A DNA stretch of 64,000 bases from Oikopleura dioica (taxonomy: Eukaryota; Chordata; Appendicularia; Copelata; Oikopleuridae). The notes under the pieces were generated by a model. It was not told where the DNA came from. It ran no database searches and saw only the letters and a program-made list of their open reading frames with translations. Where the stretch lies: the NCBI GenBank assembly GCA_907165135.1, contig OU015569.1, positions 6,758,001 to 6,822,000 of the forward strand, in the 5' to 3' direction. Each line of letters opens with the position of its first letter. The first letter of the stretch is position 1. Shown piece after piece: positions 55,070 to 64,000 of the stretch. The position numbers were made by a program, and so were the translations under genes.

Positions 55070-56081
55070 TTAGTACCAGCCTTGGGATCCGTAAATATAG
55101 TTCGCACCAGAGCTCGAGAAATAAAGCTCTGGATTAGAAAGAGCAGTCGCGATCGACACCGTTGTTGATCCAGTTGAGTCCGTTTCGATTTCATTAGCTC
55201 CCAGAAGGAACATCGTGTTGGTATCGCCCAATTTATGACAGAATGAGCACACGGAACCTCGACTGAACCTTGCAGAGTGTTTCGTTCGGCACTGAGGCAC
55301 GGGACCAATAAAATTTTGAGCTTCGTGGTCCAAGCACACACTATTTAAAGGATGATCAGCTTGATTATTATCTTTTCAATGTTTACCTGAGAGGGGCACA
55401 TCGAGAATAGATCAATGGCTCGGTTGTTCCTGTGCGCGATCGAAGGGTGACCAGGCAAACGTCATTCGGACCGGCACATGTTGTTGATGATCGACCACGG
55501 CAGGTTGCCATGTCTTCTCCGTGGCATTCCATACAGTCCTTAACAATTTTAGCATATTGAGAATATAATTGACTTTACCGAATGAACGCCACTTCTCAGC
55601 GAGGGGGTGAACGGATTTCGTTTGAATTCTAGTCCTCCATCTTCATTCTCTGTAGGTTCAGTTGTCTGCGCCGAAGTAGTTAGGATTTCTGTTGTTGTCG
55701 GTTCTTCTGTAGTTGTTGTAGTGGTGGTAGTTGTCGTTGTAGTTGTAGTCGTTTCGATAACGTTGCTTTCGAACATTTCGTCGCTGTTGTCTCCGCTGGA
55801 GAGGTCTCCGTAAAGACTGTCAAAATATGTGCTGTAGTTTTCTTCATAGTTGTAGAACTGTGGATCTTACTCGGATTCAAATCAGCTCAGGGAAAATCAA
55901 AACATAGTAGAGCAACTTATTTCCGGAGAGTATGATTTGAATCCCTAGCAACAGTAGCAGCACTACCAAACCCTTCGAACATAGATGCATCATCATATGC
56001 ATACTCGTTGCCCACAAAGGGGCTAAAGTTGTCGTAGTTTCTTTGGGCAATTGCAAGCGTAGAAAAGTAGAAGACCTTCAT
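55070..56081 (-). CDS. Secreted threonine-rich, cysteine-containing protein (house-protein candidate)
   Basis: Four minus-strand exons: 56081-~55968, ~55872-55579, 55538-55387 and 55340-55070. The exact exon 1/2 junction is uncertain by a few bases. The signal peptide is MKVFYFSTLAIAQ. An acidic/Tyr-rich N-terminal part (YNYEENYSTYFDSLYGD) is followed by a tract of 15 consecutive Thr and more TTT/TTE repeats, typical of O-glycosylated mucins. A Cys-rich module follows (DCMECHGEDMATC, TTCAGPNDVCLVTLRSRTG, SRCAPL), then QCRTKHSARF with C-x2-C (VCSFCHKLGD). The C-x2-C-G spacing and the DVCLVTLR-R-G pattern resemble repeats I associate with appendicularian house proteins (oikosins). That match is from memory and needs a search. 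The TATA-like gatataagaag lies just upstream of the start. Confidence 0.65.
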
Positions 56082-56487
56082 CGGTATTTTGCGCGTTGTT
56101 TACTCTTTACGACTGTGCAATTTCTCTCTTTCTTCTTATATCAGAAGATAGTTTGACTGAAGAGCAAGCGCTGCTATCGCTTTTAAACAGAAAACAGCCG
56201 TTTGAAGTGGTAATGGACGTGTTCAATGCGTTGTTTAATAATTTGGAAACCCACAATTGGGTCTTCTGACCTTTCACTCACCGCCGAATTAGCGATGTTA
56301 CCTCCACTTCGGAAATCAATGGGGAAAAGAGTGAAGAAAAAAGTGAAACAAACTATCTGCAGCCAATATTGCAATAAATGTTTAGCTATTTCTACGATTT
56401 CCTGGGTGACTTTCGGATGAAATCAAGCACTGGTCTACTCGCCATCCCGAAAGGATGCATCAATTTGCTTAGAACAAAAAAAAAACA

Positions 56488-56867
56488 ATGAATATTTTTG
56501 TATTTTCAGTATTTTTATGTTTTACCGTGCACGGTTTTCTTACGCCAGGATACAGTAGTTTCTTTGATCCGGCGTGGATAGAGGAGAACAATGAAAGAGA
56601 AAGCGCAAACTCCGCGAGAAAAAATCAAAACGCTGCAAAAAAATGCTTAGAACCGGCAACTTGTGACGAGTGCAGATACTTAACCGGAGTAAGTTTCGCA
56701 GAAATTTAGCAATAAAATTGTGTCTGAGTTTCACAACTTTTTAGCGGTGTGTCCGTCGATTCAAAGGCCTCTGCAAGAAAAAAGGCTATCAACGAGCCCA
56801 AGGAAACTGCTCGACAAGAAAGCTGCTCAAAAAGCACCGCGCATCAAACAGATGGCAAGGCTTCTAA
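56488..56867 (+). CDS. Small secreted basic Cys-containing protein
   Basis: Exons 56488-56688 and 56745-56867 give 107 aa. A clear signal peptide (MNIFVFSVFLCFTVHGF) is followed by a polar, Asn/Glu-rich stretch. A compact region with six Cys comes next (CLEPATCDECRYLTG|RCVRRFKGLCKKKG...NCSTR), ending in a Lys/Arg-rich tail. AATAAA-like signals lie near 56898. The Cys number and positive charge suggest a secreted peptide or matrix protein. No family is recognised. It is divergently arranged with the Thr-rich gene, 0.4 kb away, so they may share a promoter region. Confidence 0.65.
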
Positions 56868-56920
56868 TAATTTATTTCCCATATTACTAAACAGACATAA
56901 TAAATATGATATTCAAAATA

Positions 56921-57857
56921 TCAAACGAGTTTTCCCATTTTTCCGATGACACTCACTGCACTGTTTGGAGGTGAAGCGAGTTTGGATCTGCTCGACAGAG
57001 AATGAGGTGATTTCGATGTGGCCGTCACGTGTTCAAATACGTGTTCTGATAACGCATCCGCCGTCTTGAAACTCTCTGAACAGTTGGCCCAGCGACACTC
57101 ATTTATTGCGCGTTCTTCCGGATGCGAGGAGAAATTTTGAGCAAGTCGCGGTGTTTCTTGTTTGAGTGCAGGGGAGAAGTTACGCAGCAACGGGACCGCG
57201 TTCAGAGAGGGCATCTGATTTGGAAGATAGTGCTGTGTAGCGGCAAGTGACAGCTGCAGTTGCTGCTGATATAATGTCCAGTTACTTAATAATATGAATT
57301 TAGGAGACTATGAGTGATTTTGAATCTTACGTTAATCCATTGATCAAAGAGTATTGAGAGTTTTGATACTGCCACGATCTGAGAATTCGTTCAATCTCTG
57401 GTGGACGCTGAGAAATAAAACTGCTAAGAGGATGTCTCAGAGCCGACAATTTAGAAAAACTTGACACGGGAGAGCGAAAGTACGGCCTTCCTCTACTGCC
57501 ACTGGAGGAGATTTCTTTCCTCTGAGGGGAGTTCGTTTGAGTTGATGTTTTTTTCAGAGGTGGAGGCTGGTAATAACTAGAGTTTGGAGGAGATCTCGAT
57601 GTGGGAAGAACGACGTCAACAATCTCGACAGGACTGGCCTCGTCAGACGAGTCTGACCGCTTACGTTTCGATCCAGCAGCAACAAGACTGGATTTTCCTT
57701 CATCTTTTATTGCAGCGCAACAGGCTTCTAACAAATCTATTGGCGATTTACCAAGCTAAAAATACAAAAGATTAAATAAAAGTCCATGTAAATAGGATAT
57801 TTCATCTTCTATGCTTTTACTTTTATCTTTTACCTGAGTGCAATCATTTTCGGACAT
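56921..57857 (-). CDS. C2H2 zinc-finger protein
   Basis: It starts at 57857 (MSENDCTQ), with exon 57857-57834, a GT-AG intron, then 57755-~57331 and ~57275-56921. An N-terminal helix (LGKSPIDLLEACCAAIKDEG) precedes a KRKR nuclear-localisation-like patch, a Ser/Pro-rich disordered region (SPPNSSYYQPPPLKK) and a Gln/Leu segment. There is one C2H2 finger: C-x4-C-x12-H-x3-H in ECRWANCSESFKTADALSEHVFEHV. Its Trp and spacing recall GLI/ZIC/AEBP2-type first fingers. It is probably a transcriptional regulator. The junction between the last two exons is not resolved with GT-AG signals, although both frames look coding. Confidence 0.6.
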
Positions 57858-58643
57858 TTCCTCGGTCTTCTTTGCTATCTGTAAAACGCTCTTATCTGAA
57901 AATCATAGAAGGCGGATAAAATCAAATGACGGGAGGGCGCTAGCGACTTTGGGTATCAAACTGCCTGGGGGGAGTGCGATTTTTCTTCAAAATCAAACCT
58001 AATCAATCAGCGATCACCAACAACTTAACCAATCAATCAACAACTTAGCTTTTTGGGCTCTTCTTGAACATAAGCACTGTATAAGGAATTTTAATCTTTT
58101 ATCTTGAGTTCAGTAAGAGTCAATTCAATTTACTCTTCATGGGAAAATATCGCTCGAAGAATCGAACATTCTTCCTGAGAACAGATATTTCTAAAAAAAC
58201 CTAAAATATTAATACGAAAGAAAGGATCGAAAATTGTCAAAATAACCGAATAGACGAAAAGATACATGACGGAGATGTTCGACGGGTGAATGATCAAGCA
58301 AGAAATTGATGAAAAGCTGTCTGGATGAGCTCAAGGGAGTAATCAGTAGTCAATTTGAGCAAGTGAACTTGCCGACAGCACCTCGTCGATGACTTAAGTG
58401 GAGGATAAAATGATTGATCGGCTGGGGATAAGTGAACATGATCCACGTCTTCGAAACTGTCGACAAAGCTTTCTTGAGTTACGACCTGATGACCTTAGTG
58501 GCATTTTGAAAATCTAGCTGTCGCATTCGCCTCTTCCAGTCTGCGTCTCGCAATTAACAGTTGCTTCCAGATCTATAGCTCCTAAAAGTAAACTAAAGAA
58601 ACGGTATTCGAGAGCTTCATCAACTTTCAACCTTTGAAAACAA
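57858..58643. other. Intergenic spacer
   Basis: About 0.8 kb. Tandem-like aatcaatcagcgatcaccaacaac / aaccaatcaatcaacaac strings occur near 58000-58040. No supportable gene or RNA. Confidence 0.4.
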
Positions 58644-58937
58644 TCAATCATATAGCAAAAGAGAGTCGCTATGGACGATTCGGCGATTCTTCGAAAATAG
58701 CTCTTTCGAGTACTTTATGACGCTTGAATTGACAGGCGTCCAATCGCCTCCAGAAGGTTTAAACGCGCTGATATATTCGCTTTGGGCCATCAGTCTCAAG
58801 TGAAGAATTCCGAATAGTGATAGATTGATACCACTGTTTGTTATTTCGTTGACAAATGGGGACTGCTCCAGTCCGCAACTGCCAGATACGCTGTCATCGA
58901 AGGGACACCGCTCAAGCACCGGAATCAAAGTCGTCAC
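58644..58937 (-). CDS. Possible coding exon, unknown
   Basis: An open minus-strand frame of about 97 codons with protein-like composition (LIPVLERCPFDDSVSGSCGLEQSPF, FGILHLRLMAQSEYISAF). It has no ATG at its start and a possible acceptor (cctcacaag) just upstream, so it would be a terminal exon. No domain and no matching upstream exon found. It could be chance or a decayed gene. Confidence 0.25.
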   Translation of the reverse strand: MTTLIPVLERCPFDDSVSGSCGLEQSPFVNEITNSGINLSLFGILHLRLMAQSEYISAFKPSGGDWTPVNSSVIKYSKELFSKNRRIVHSDSLLLYD

Positions 58938-59107
58938 ATTTGACAGCTTGTGAGGAATTTAAACCCGTCAAGTTGAACACCGAGGCAACTCTCCGCAATC
59001 AAGGATAACAAGCAACTTTGATAGTGAAGTACTTTTTTATAAATACAGTTTTTGATACAGTACCAATAGTACTCAATTTTTGCTACTTTCTCTAGAAAGT
59101 AAATTGT

Positions 59108-59293
59108 TTATTTTGCGCAGAAAAAATAGAATTCCACGAGATCAGCAACGAATAGAGCGAGAAGTCTCTTTTTGTACCATTTTTCGGGATCCTCTATTAG
59201 ATCTGCAACGGGAATCGTAGAAGGGTCGTCTATCAAAACACACATTTTATCGATGGAGCGGAAATTGACCGCGATAAGTTGCAACTTCCGCAA
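59108..59293 (-). CDS. Possible terminal coding exon, unknown
   Basis: A minus-strand open frame ending at 59108. It contains MCVLIDDPSTIPVADLIEDPEKWYKKRLLALFVADLVEFYFFCAK, written here only as an indication of its protein-like look (acid/base balance, aromatic end). Start codon uncertain: an internal ATG would give 45 aa, and an acceptor-like aaatcag lies upstream. The tRNA-Ser gene is about 50 bp upstream on the other strand. No family recognised. Confidence 0.3.
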   Translation of the reverse strand: MRKLQLIAVNFRSIDKMCVLIDDPSTIPVADLIEDPEKWYKKRLLALFVADLVEFYFFCAK

Positions 59294-59341
59294 TACGAGA
59301 ATGCTGATTTATAATGACTGCTTCGACGGGCTTCAAGCACG

Positions 59342-59423
59342 GCGAGTTTGTCCGAGTGGTTAAGGAGTCTGACTCGAAATCAGATGGGCTCTGCCCGCAC
59401 AGGTTCGAATCCTGTAGCTCGCG
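59342..59423 (+). tRNA. tRNA-Ser (anticodon CGA)
   Basis: Full cloverleaf. The acceptor stem GCGAGTT pairs with AGCTCGC (one G-T wobble), with discriminator G. The D-arm A box is TCCGAGTGGTTAAGGA. The anticodon stem TCTGA/TCAGA encloses loop CTCGAAA, so the anticodon is CGA, reading UCG. A long variable arm (GGGC-TCT-GCCC) is diagnostic of serine tRNA. The T arm is ACAGG-TTCGAAT-CCTGT (B box). There is no intron. A TTTT pol III terminator follows at 59428-59431. Confidence 0.97.
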
Positions 59424-59708
59424 CGTCTTTTGCCGGCGTTAATTTTATTATTTCTCGATAAATTACAATTAATCATCAATAAATGCAACGAAATAAACAC
59501 TTCTTCGACAAGGATTTCTTTGAATTAATACGTGAAAGATTGAAAATAATTTTTTTAAGAAGAAAAACTTTTAAAAATCGCTAAAAGTATGAAAAATGTC
59601 ATTTTGATTTATGCGTTTCTAGAACATGTTGTTGAAGAAGGGGATGAGTGACTGTAGTTGGATTTTTGGATTCAGTTCGAAAAGCGCTTTCATCAGCAGC
59701 TTCGAAAA

Positions 59709-61559
59709 ATGGCTAGAGCGGCAACCAAGGCAGCCAACGGCGCCAGAAAGACAAAATCCGAGGGCACCAACAAGATCACCAAGCGAACCAAGTTCGCCAA
59801 AGGTACGTTCGCTCGAGGGACTGAAGCCGGTTCTAGCTGAATTTGATTTCAGATGCGGTGCCCCTCGAGAAGAAGATTTCCAAAACTTTGGGCATCTCGA
59901 TCTCAACGGCAAAAGAGGCAATTGCCAACAAGAACGAGAAGCGAGTACTTCGCGGCGAGTGGCCAGCAGAGGAGCTTTTCTTCAAAGTAAAGCCAAAGTA
60001 ATCGAACTCGGTAAGACTTATCGCGAATTTAGACCTTCCCAGAGGACTCGGCTTACGAATACCTGTACACGATTCTGACAGAGCGCGGATGGAAATTCGC
60101 CGGGGAACCTTACAAAGGAGACGATATGAACGCGCTCGAGAAAGTCATCAAGAAAGCACAGCCAAAGTAAGCAACTACCGACCGTTTAGTGTTTTTCTAC
60201 CGAACGAATAATTAAGGCGTTGTCTCTGGCTCGTCGATGAGCAGGAAGCTCAGATTCTTTCGAAAATTCCAGCCGACAATATCCCGGGAGGACGACACAA
60301 GATTGGATGCATTCTTGGCGCAGAATCAGCTAATTACAAGGTTAAACTAACGTTTTTCTTTCCGAACTGACTGAAAATTTAGACGAACATCACCAAGAGA
60401 CTCAATGACAAGCCGTACTACCCTAAGAGCTACTACCTTCCAGCCGAAAAGGACAGATTCGAAGCCAGTATCGCGAAGGAGGAGCAGCCCTTGTGGATCT
60501 ACAAGGTATTTTCGAAACAAACAAAATAGGTTCTAGAGATGTTTCTTCAGCCGAAAAACGATTATGGCGGATCGGGATGTCTTGTGTACAATATTCACGA
60601 TAAGGAATTCAGACGCAAGATGGCAAAGATGATCCAGTCAAGACGGCATTTCATTCTTCAGCGGTAAGTAGCAATTTTAAAAGCAAGTAGCTGCAAGGGT
60701 ATTAGTAATTACTGTATCTAACGGTTAGAATTTCAGATACATCGAGAACCCCCTTCTTTTGGGCGACTACAAGTTTCACCTCCGAGTCTTTCTTGTAATA
60801 ACATCCATGCAGCCTCTGTGCGGGTACATGCACACGGGAGGTCAAGTGCTCTTTTCTACCCACAAATACCGCAGAGACGAAGACTCGCTTGGAGAAAACT
60901 TTGACAAGCATGCTCATCTCACCAACTGGTCAATTCATCACTTGTCCGACAACTTCTCTGCCCTTCTTGAAGACAAACCGGTAAGTCGGAAATCTTTTTT
61001 TATTGCATAAGTTATAGCATAACTGCGATTTTTGCAGCAATCTTAACTTTTCTTACAGGTTGTCGGAATCGGCTGCGAGTGGCGATGGCGAAAATTCATC
61101 TCTTACATGAAAAGTCGATTCTCTGATTTCAAGCCAGAACAAATTACATCTCAACTTGTCAGGATTTCCCGTGACGTCATGAACGCCATTGCTGCTCACG
61201 ACAACGTTAAGCGAAACATGAAGAAAATGGTGCATGGACGTCATTTCGAAGTCTTCGGCCTCGACGTGATGATTGACGATAAACTCAAATGCTGGCTGCT
61301 CGAATCGAACAACTCGCCTGGACTTAACAGATCCCCTGAAAAGGTAAGACCATCTCTGATGCATTTAAATGATTTATGCTCTATAGAGTTTAACATACTC
61401 TTCTAGGTCCGAGTTCCCGGAAGCAAAAAGACAAGATTGAATCCAGGTGCTCGTGGCGCTACTAAGGACACGCACTTCATCCTTCACGACTTGTTTACCC
61501 TACTTAACATCGACAACTTCAACAAGAAAGGATCGAAGAAAAACTGGATCAAGCTCTGA
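59709..61559 (+). CDS. Tubulin-tyrosine-ligase-like (TTLL) family enzyme
   Basis: An ATP-grasp ligase that adds amino acids (Glu, Gly or Tyr) to tubulin or other targets. Exons: 59709-59802, 59853-59986, 60033-60166, 60217-60340, 60383-60505, 60551-60663, 60737-60980, 61059-61343, 61407-61559 (467 aa, frame exact). The N-terminus is short, Lys/Arg/Thr rich and histone-tail-like (MARAATKAANGARKTK). The TTL domain keeps WIYKPKNDYGGSGCLVY (ATP-binding), FILQRYIENPLLLGDYKFHLRVFLVIT, HLTNWSIHH and EVFGLDVMIDDKLKCWLLESNNSPGLN, whose Glu/Asn are metal ligands. The subfamily is unclear: lacking long extensions, it could be close to TTL, TTLL9/10 or a divergent member. With CFAP52 and SPEF2 it adds to the ciliary genes here. 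Confidence 0.85.
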
Positions 61560-61741
61560 GCCCGAAAAACCGGAAACTTCTACTTTGTACTTCAGCCGTT
61601 CTAGCCTCATCAACCATTTTATGTATATTCTCCTGTATCTACCGACATTCCTATACTCTACATTCCAAAAACACGCTTTTATATAATATAAGTTTGGTTT
61701 TATTTTTCGCAAGTTTCTATTGAATTGCAGTAGAGGGTGAT

Positions 61742-62214
61742 TTACTTTCTATATCGCAGAAAGGCGTTGTACTTGGAGAGATGAGAGACGTTAGAGTGGT
61801 TGAGTTTTCGTGGAGGGAGTTCAGTTGAGATTTCTTCTGAAAGTATAGTGAAGAAATCGCCAGATGCGCTGATTACCTTTTTCGAGTCTCTCTCGTTTGT
61901 TGAGGAAGAGTGTGTCGCAATGAGTAGAATCGCAAGTGTGGCTCAATTCGCAAAGTTCTTTGAAATGCTTCTGATGTTTCTAAAAATTAACATGAACGGT
62001 TAGCCAAGACTCAACTGGATAAAATCTACTAGAGTTACTTACGACATTCGACTTCCAGGCGGGAACGTAAATATCAGGGACAAGGTTCAAGTCCTGAGAA
62101 AACTTGAAAGACTCCTTTTGCTGATTTTCTTATTATGGTTTGTTTTTTGTTAAGATTATTTTATTTAATCGATTAAGAAAGAGAACTTTCATCAAAACCC
62201 ATTCCGTTACTCAT
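61742..62214 (-). CDS. Small conserved-looking protein, unknown
   Basis: A minus-strand gene convergent with the TTLL gene. Exons 62114-62043, 61979-61877 and 61836-61742 join in frame through GT-AG introns of 63 and 40 nt, ending ...SKYNAFLRYRK and a stop (89 residues). A first exon starting at 62214 (MSNGMGFD) would join only with a GA donor, so the N-terminus is tentative. The sequence is polar with several Cys (LCELSHTC, STHCDTL) and KHQKHFKEL/LNKRERLEK helices. Such a pattern fits a small axonemal or cytosolic protein, but no family is recognised. Confidence 0.55.
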
Positions 62215-62768
62215 CTCCTCTTTGCTGCTTGCTTCGTCGATGCTCCTTCTCGACTGATTCGTTTTTCAGATTTTCTCAGAGAAAACAGTGATGTTCTCGA
62301 AAAAAACGTGAAAAAAATAAACTTATTTTGTTGAGCGTTTCTAGGGAAGTAGACAGTCTTACGTTACGTAATGATTAGTTACGGAAGAATAGCCCGATAA
62401 AGGCTCACGAAAATTTACTCGATAATTTGAATACTGTTCGAAAGTCTTTTGAATTCATAAATTATTTCGAGTTAAGATGTGTTCCCTTATTTGGAAAAAG
62501 CAACAATGTTTTTCAAATTTAGAAACATCTTCGGGCAGGTGCTTCTACGAGTCGTTTCAAATGGATAGTTTTCACAAATTTTCAATCCAAAGTCAATTTA
62601 GAGAAATAAAATCTAAGTCAGCAGGTCCAGGAACGTCAAAGAATTTACGGAATTTTCTTTTTTTTTAATAAATACTAGTTTTTTAAATGAAAATGTTTCT
62701 ATATTTCGTATGAGTTGAATGATATTCCAAACGTTTAGAAAAGCTTACCTCTGGGATTTTGAAGGCAG

Positions 62769-63223
62769 GATGACAGATCTAAATCTCCCAAGGTAAGTGC
62801 TTTTTTTCTTGAAGTAATGAATTATTTCTCTAAGATTCCAGCCGAAGAAAAAGAAGAAGAAGATATGTGGATATTTCGGAAGTGCTATGATGTTTGTCGT
62901 AAAAAGCATCACTGTGGTCGTGCTTATGATTGTACTTCTAAGAGCGCGGTTTTAGAAACATATTTTTTTAAATAAAACAGCTTGTTCTGAACCTAAAAAG
63001 TCTTTACGATCGATTCGTTGGTGCACCACGGCTCTACAAAGTTATTGGCATTGTGAACGGTATGCTTGCAGCGAAAATCCAAGTCAAAAGATTTTCAGAT
63101 AACCCAGATGCACCTCATTTCGATGGAGAGCCGGAACATTCAATGGAGGTCGTCGACATCGTCGACAAATTGGAGAAGATCTATCCTCAAGAGTTTGGAC
63201 CACAAGAAAATCCTCCAAAATGA
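62769..63223 (+). CDS. Short membrane-protein-like region, possibly two genes
   Basis: Exon 62769-62792 joins in frame to the exon from 62842. That exon encodes a Lys cluster (PKKKKKKICGYFGS) and a hydrophobic helix (FVVKSITVVVLMIVLL), and the frame stops at 62953-62955. AATAAA follows at 62971-62976. After an acceptor at 62979-62980, another open frame runs to a TGA at 63223 (SLYDRFVGAPRLYKVIGIVNGMLAAKIQ ... PHFDGEPEHSMEVVDIVDKLEKIYP). Either one transcript skips the stop by an unresolved junction, or two small genes sit about 30 nt apart as in an operon. No 5' start was found. Function unknown. Confidence 0.4.
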
Positions 63224-63829
63224 AAGATCTTCCCTGTCTTGGCAAATAAAATTTGTTTCAATAGAATATGCAAAAGCGATAGTTTCAAAAAGTGTTGATA
63301 ATTATATTTGATGACTATTTTGAAAAGCAAAGTAGAATGTTTTGACGAAGAGAAGAAGATTACGCAGCGCATAAAGGTACCTGAATATAATTTTCATCGA
63401 ACATGGCTTAGAGCCTGAATTGAACGGTAGAATAATACGCTCATCGGAATTATTTTTTATAAATAATTCCTATAAGAGTCTTTTTTCTAAACTGTTTCAT
63501 TTCAAAATGGTATTTCCGTTTCGGTCTAGGGACTATTTATGAGGAAGTACATCTGCTCTCGTCAAAGTTGAAATCGCGAAGGAAAATCATTTCTCTATTA
63601 CCAAATTGACCAGCTGGTAAGATCAAAAAAACAATAAAAGGGTGTTCCGGGCAGCTGAAGGGAATATAAACCACTCTTTATGAATTGTAATACAGTTCGG
63701 AAGATTCTCCGTATTCTTCCGAAAAAACAAGAATGAATGAGTTCTGGAAATTTTCTAGATAACTACATTTCGCATTATTTACATCGAAATAGCAGTCACT
63801 TGAATTAGGAGAACTGGCGACGTGGAGAT
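63224..63829. other. Intergenic spacer
   Basis: About 600 bp AT-rich DNA upstream of SPEF2, with no domain-bearing frame. The frame at 63187-63372 on the minus strand is not supported. Confidence 0.4.
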
Positions 63830-64000
63830 ATGTCGGAGATCCTGATTAACTGGGTCAACAACGATGTGAGAGTTAAAGAGGAAGTGCACCTAGAGAATGT
63901 CGGTCAAAGATTCAGGTATTTTCTACAGACTTTTTACTGAGTAAAATTTACTCAAACACATTCAAGCTCGGGATACTTGTTCGGGTGCATTATGAAATAC
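63830..64000 (+). CDS. SPEF2: SPEF2 N-terminus (partial, runs off the window)
   Basis: A sperm flagellar protein 2 / axonemal central-pair apparatus component. Exon 63830-63914 and exon 63967-64000 (cut by the window end) join in frame: MSEILINWVNNDVRVKEEV ... RFSSGYLFGCIMKY. This matches the first 40 residues of SPEF2, whose N-terminal calponin-homology-like domain starts MSEIL-x2-W-x-N and contains FSSGYL-x-G. Only the N-terminal part of the domain is visible. The intron is 52 nt, GT-AG. Confidence 0.85.

Noticed and set aside
55607-55813. Plus-strand Val-rich frame
   Set aside because: It is the complement of the Thr repeat tract of the minus-strand secreted protein.

Overview
This is a eukaryotic, tunicate-like genome segment. 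Most introns are 30-60 nt, genes are packed on both strands, and most spliced proteins match animal families. Reading frames continue across nearly all junctions I placed. A minority of introns appear to start with GC or GA instead of GT. Together with a secreted Thr-rich, Cys-rich protein, this points to an appendicularian (Oikopleura-type) chordate. The lineage is inferred from style, not from a marker gene.

Layout. 0-2.3 kb: one small unknown gene and a tRNA-like relic. 2.3-7.3 kb: receptor tyrosine phosphatase with fibronectin-like repeats. 7.3-9.8 kb: gene-poor, with a 576-bp inverted-repeat (foldback) element. 9.8-19.8 kb: a dense block of four plus-strand housekeeping/ciliary genes: CFAP52, NUP50, aspartyl-tRNA synthetase and RBM26/27. 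20.8-24.8 kb: an attractin orthologue. 25-29.6 kb: a small protein, an unknown multi-exon gene and two neighbouring PWWP-domain genes. 31-35.4 kb: an Ig-superfamily receptor and a RING/zinc-finger protein. 35.9-39.2 kb: two minus-strand genes, one WH2/acidic-like and one with TFVPQT repeats. 43.1-52.7 kb: a SAM-RhoGAP-START protein of the DLC1/STARD13/STARD8 family with unusually long introns. 53.6-57.9 kb: a four-TM protein, a Thr-rich secreted protein, a small secreted Cys-containing protein and a C2H2 protein. 59.3-61.6 kb: tRNA-Ser(CGA) and a tubulin-tyrosine-ligase-like enzyme. 61.7-64 kb: a small minus-strand gene, a short membrane-protein-like region and the start of SPEF2.

The genes do not form one pathway. 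Three (CFAP52, the TTL-like enzyme, SPEF2) act in cilia or on microtubules, and the rest are nuclear, translational, adhesion/signalling or secreted proteins. The most unusual gene is the aspartyl-tRNA synthetase: it carries an N-terminal WHEP domain, preceded by an alternative exon that looks like a mitochondrial targeting peptide. Exon coordinates were worked out by eye from splice signals and frame continuity. Where a junction is uncertain this is stated.
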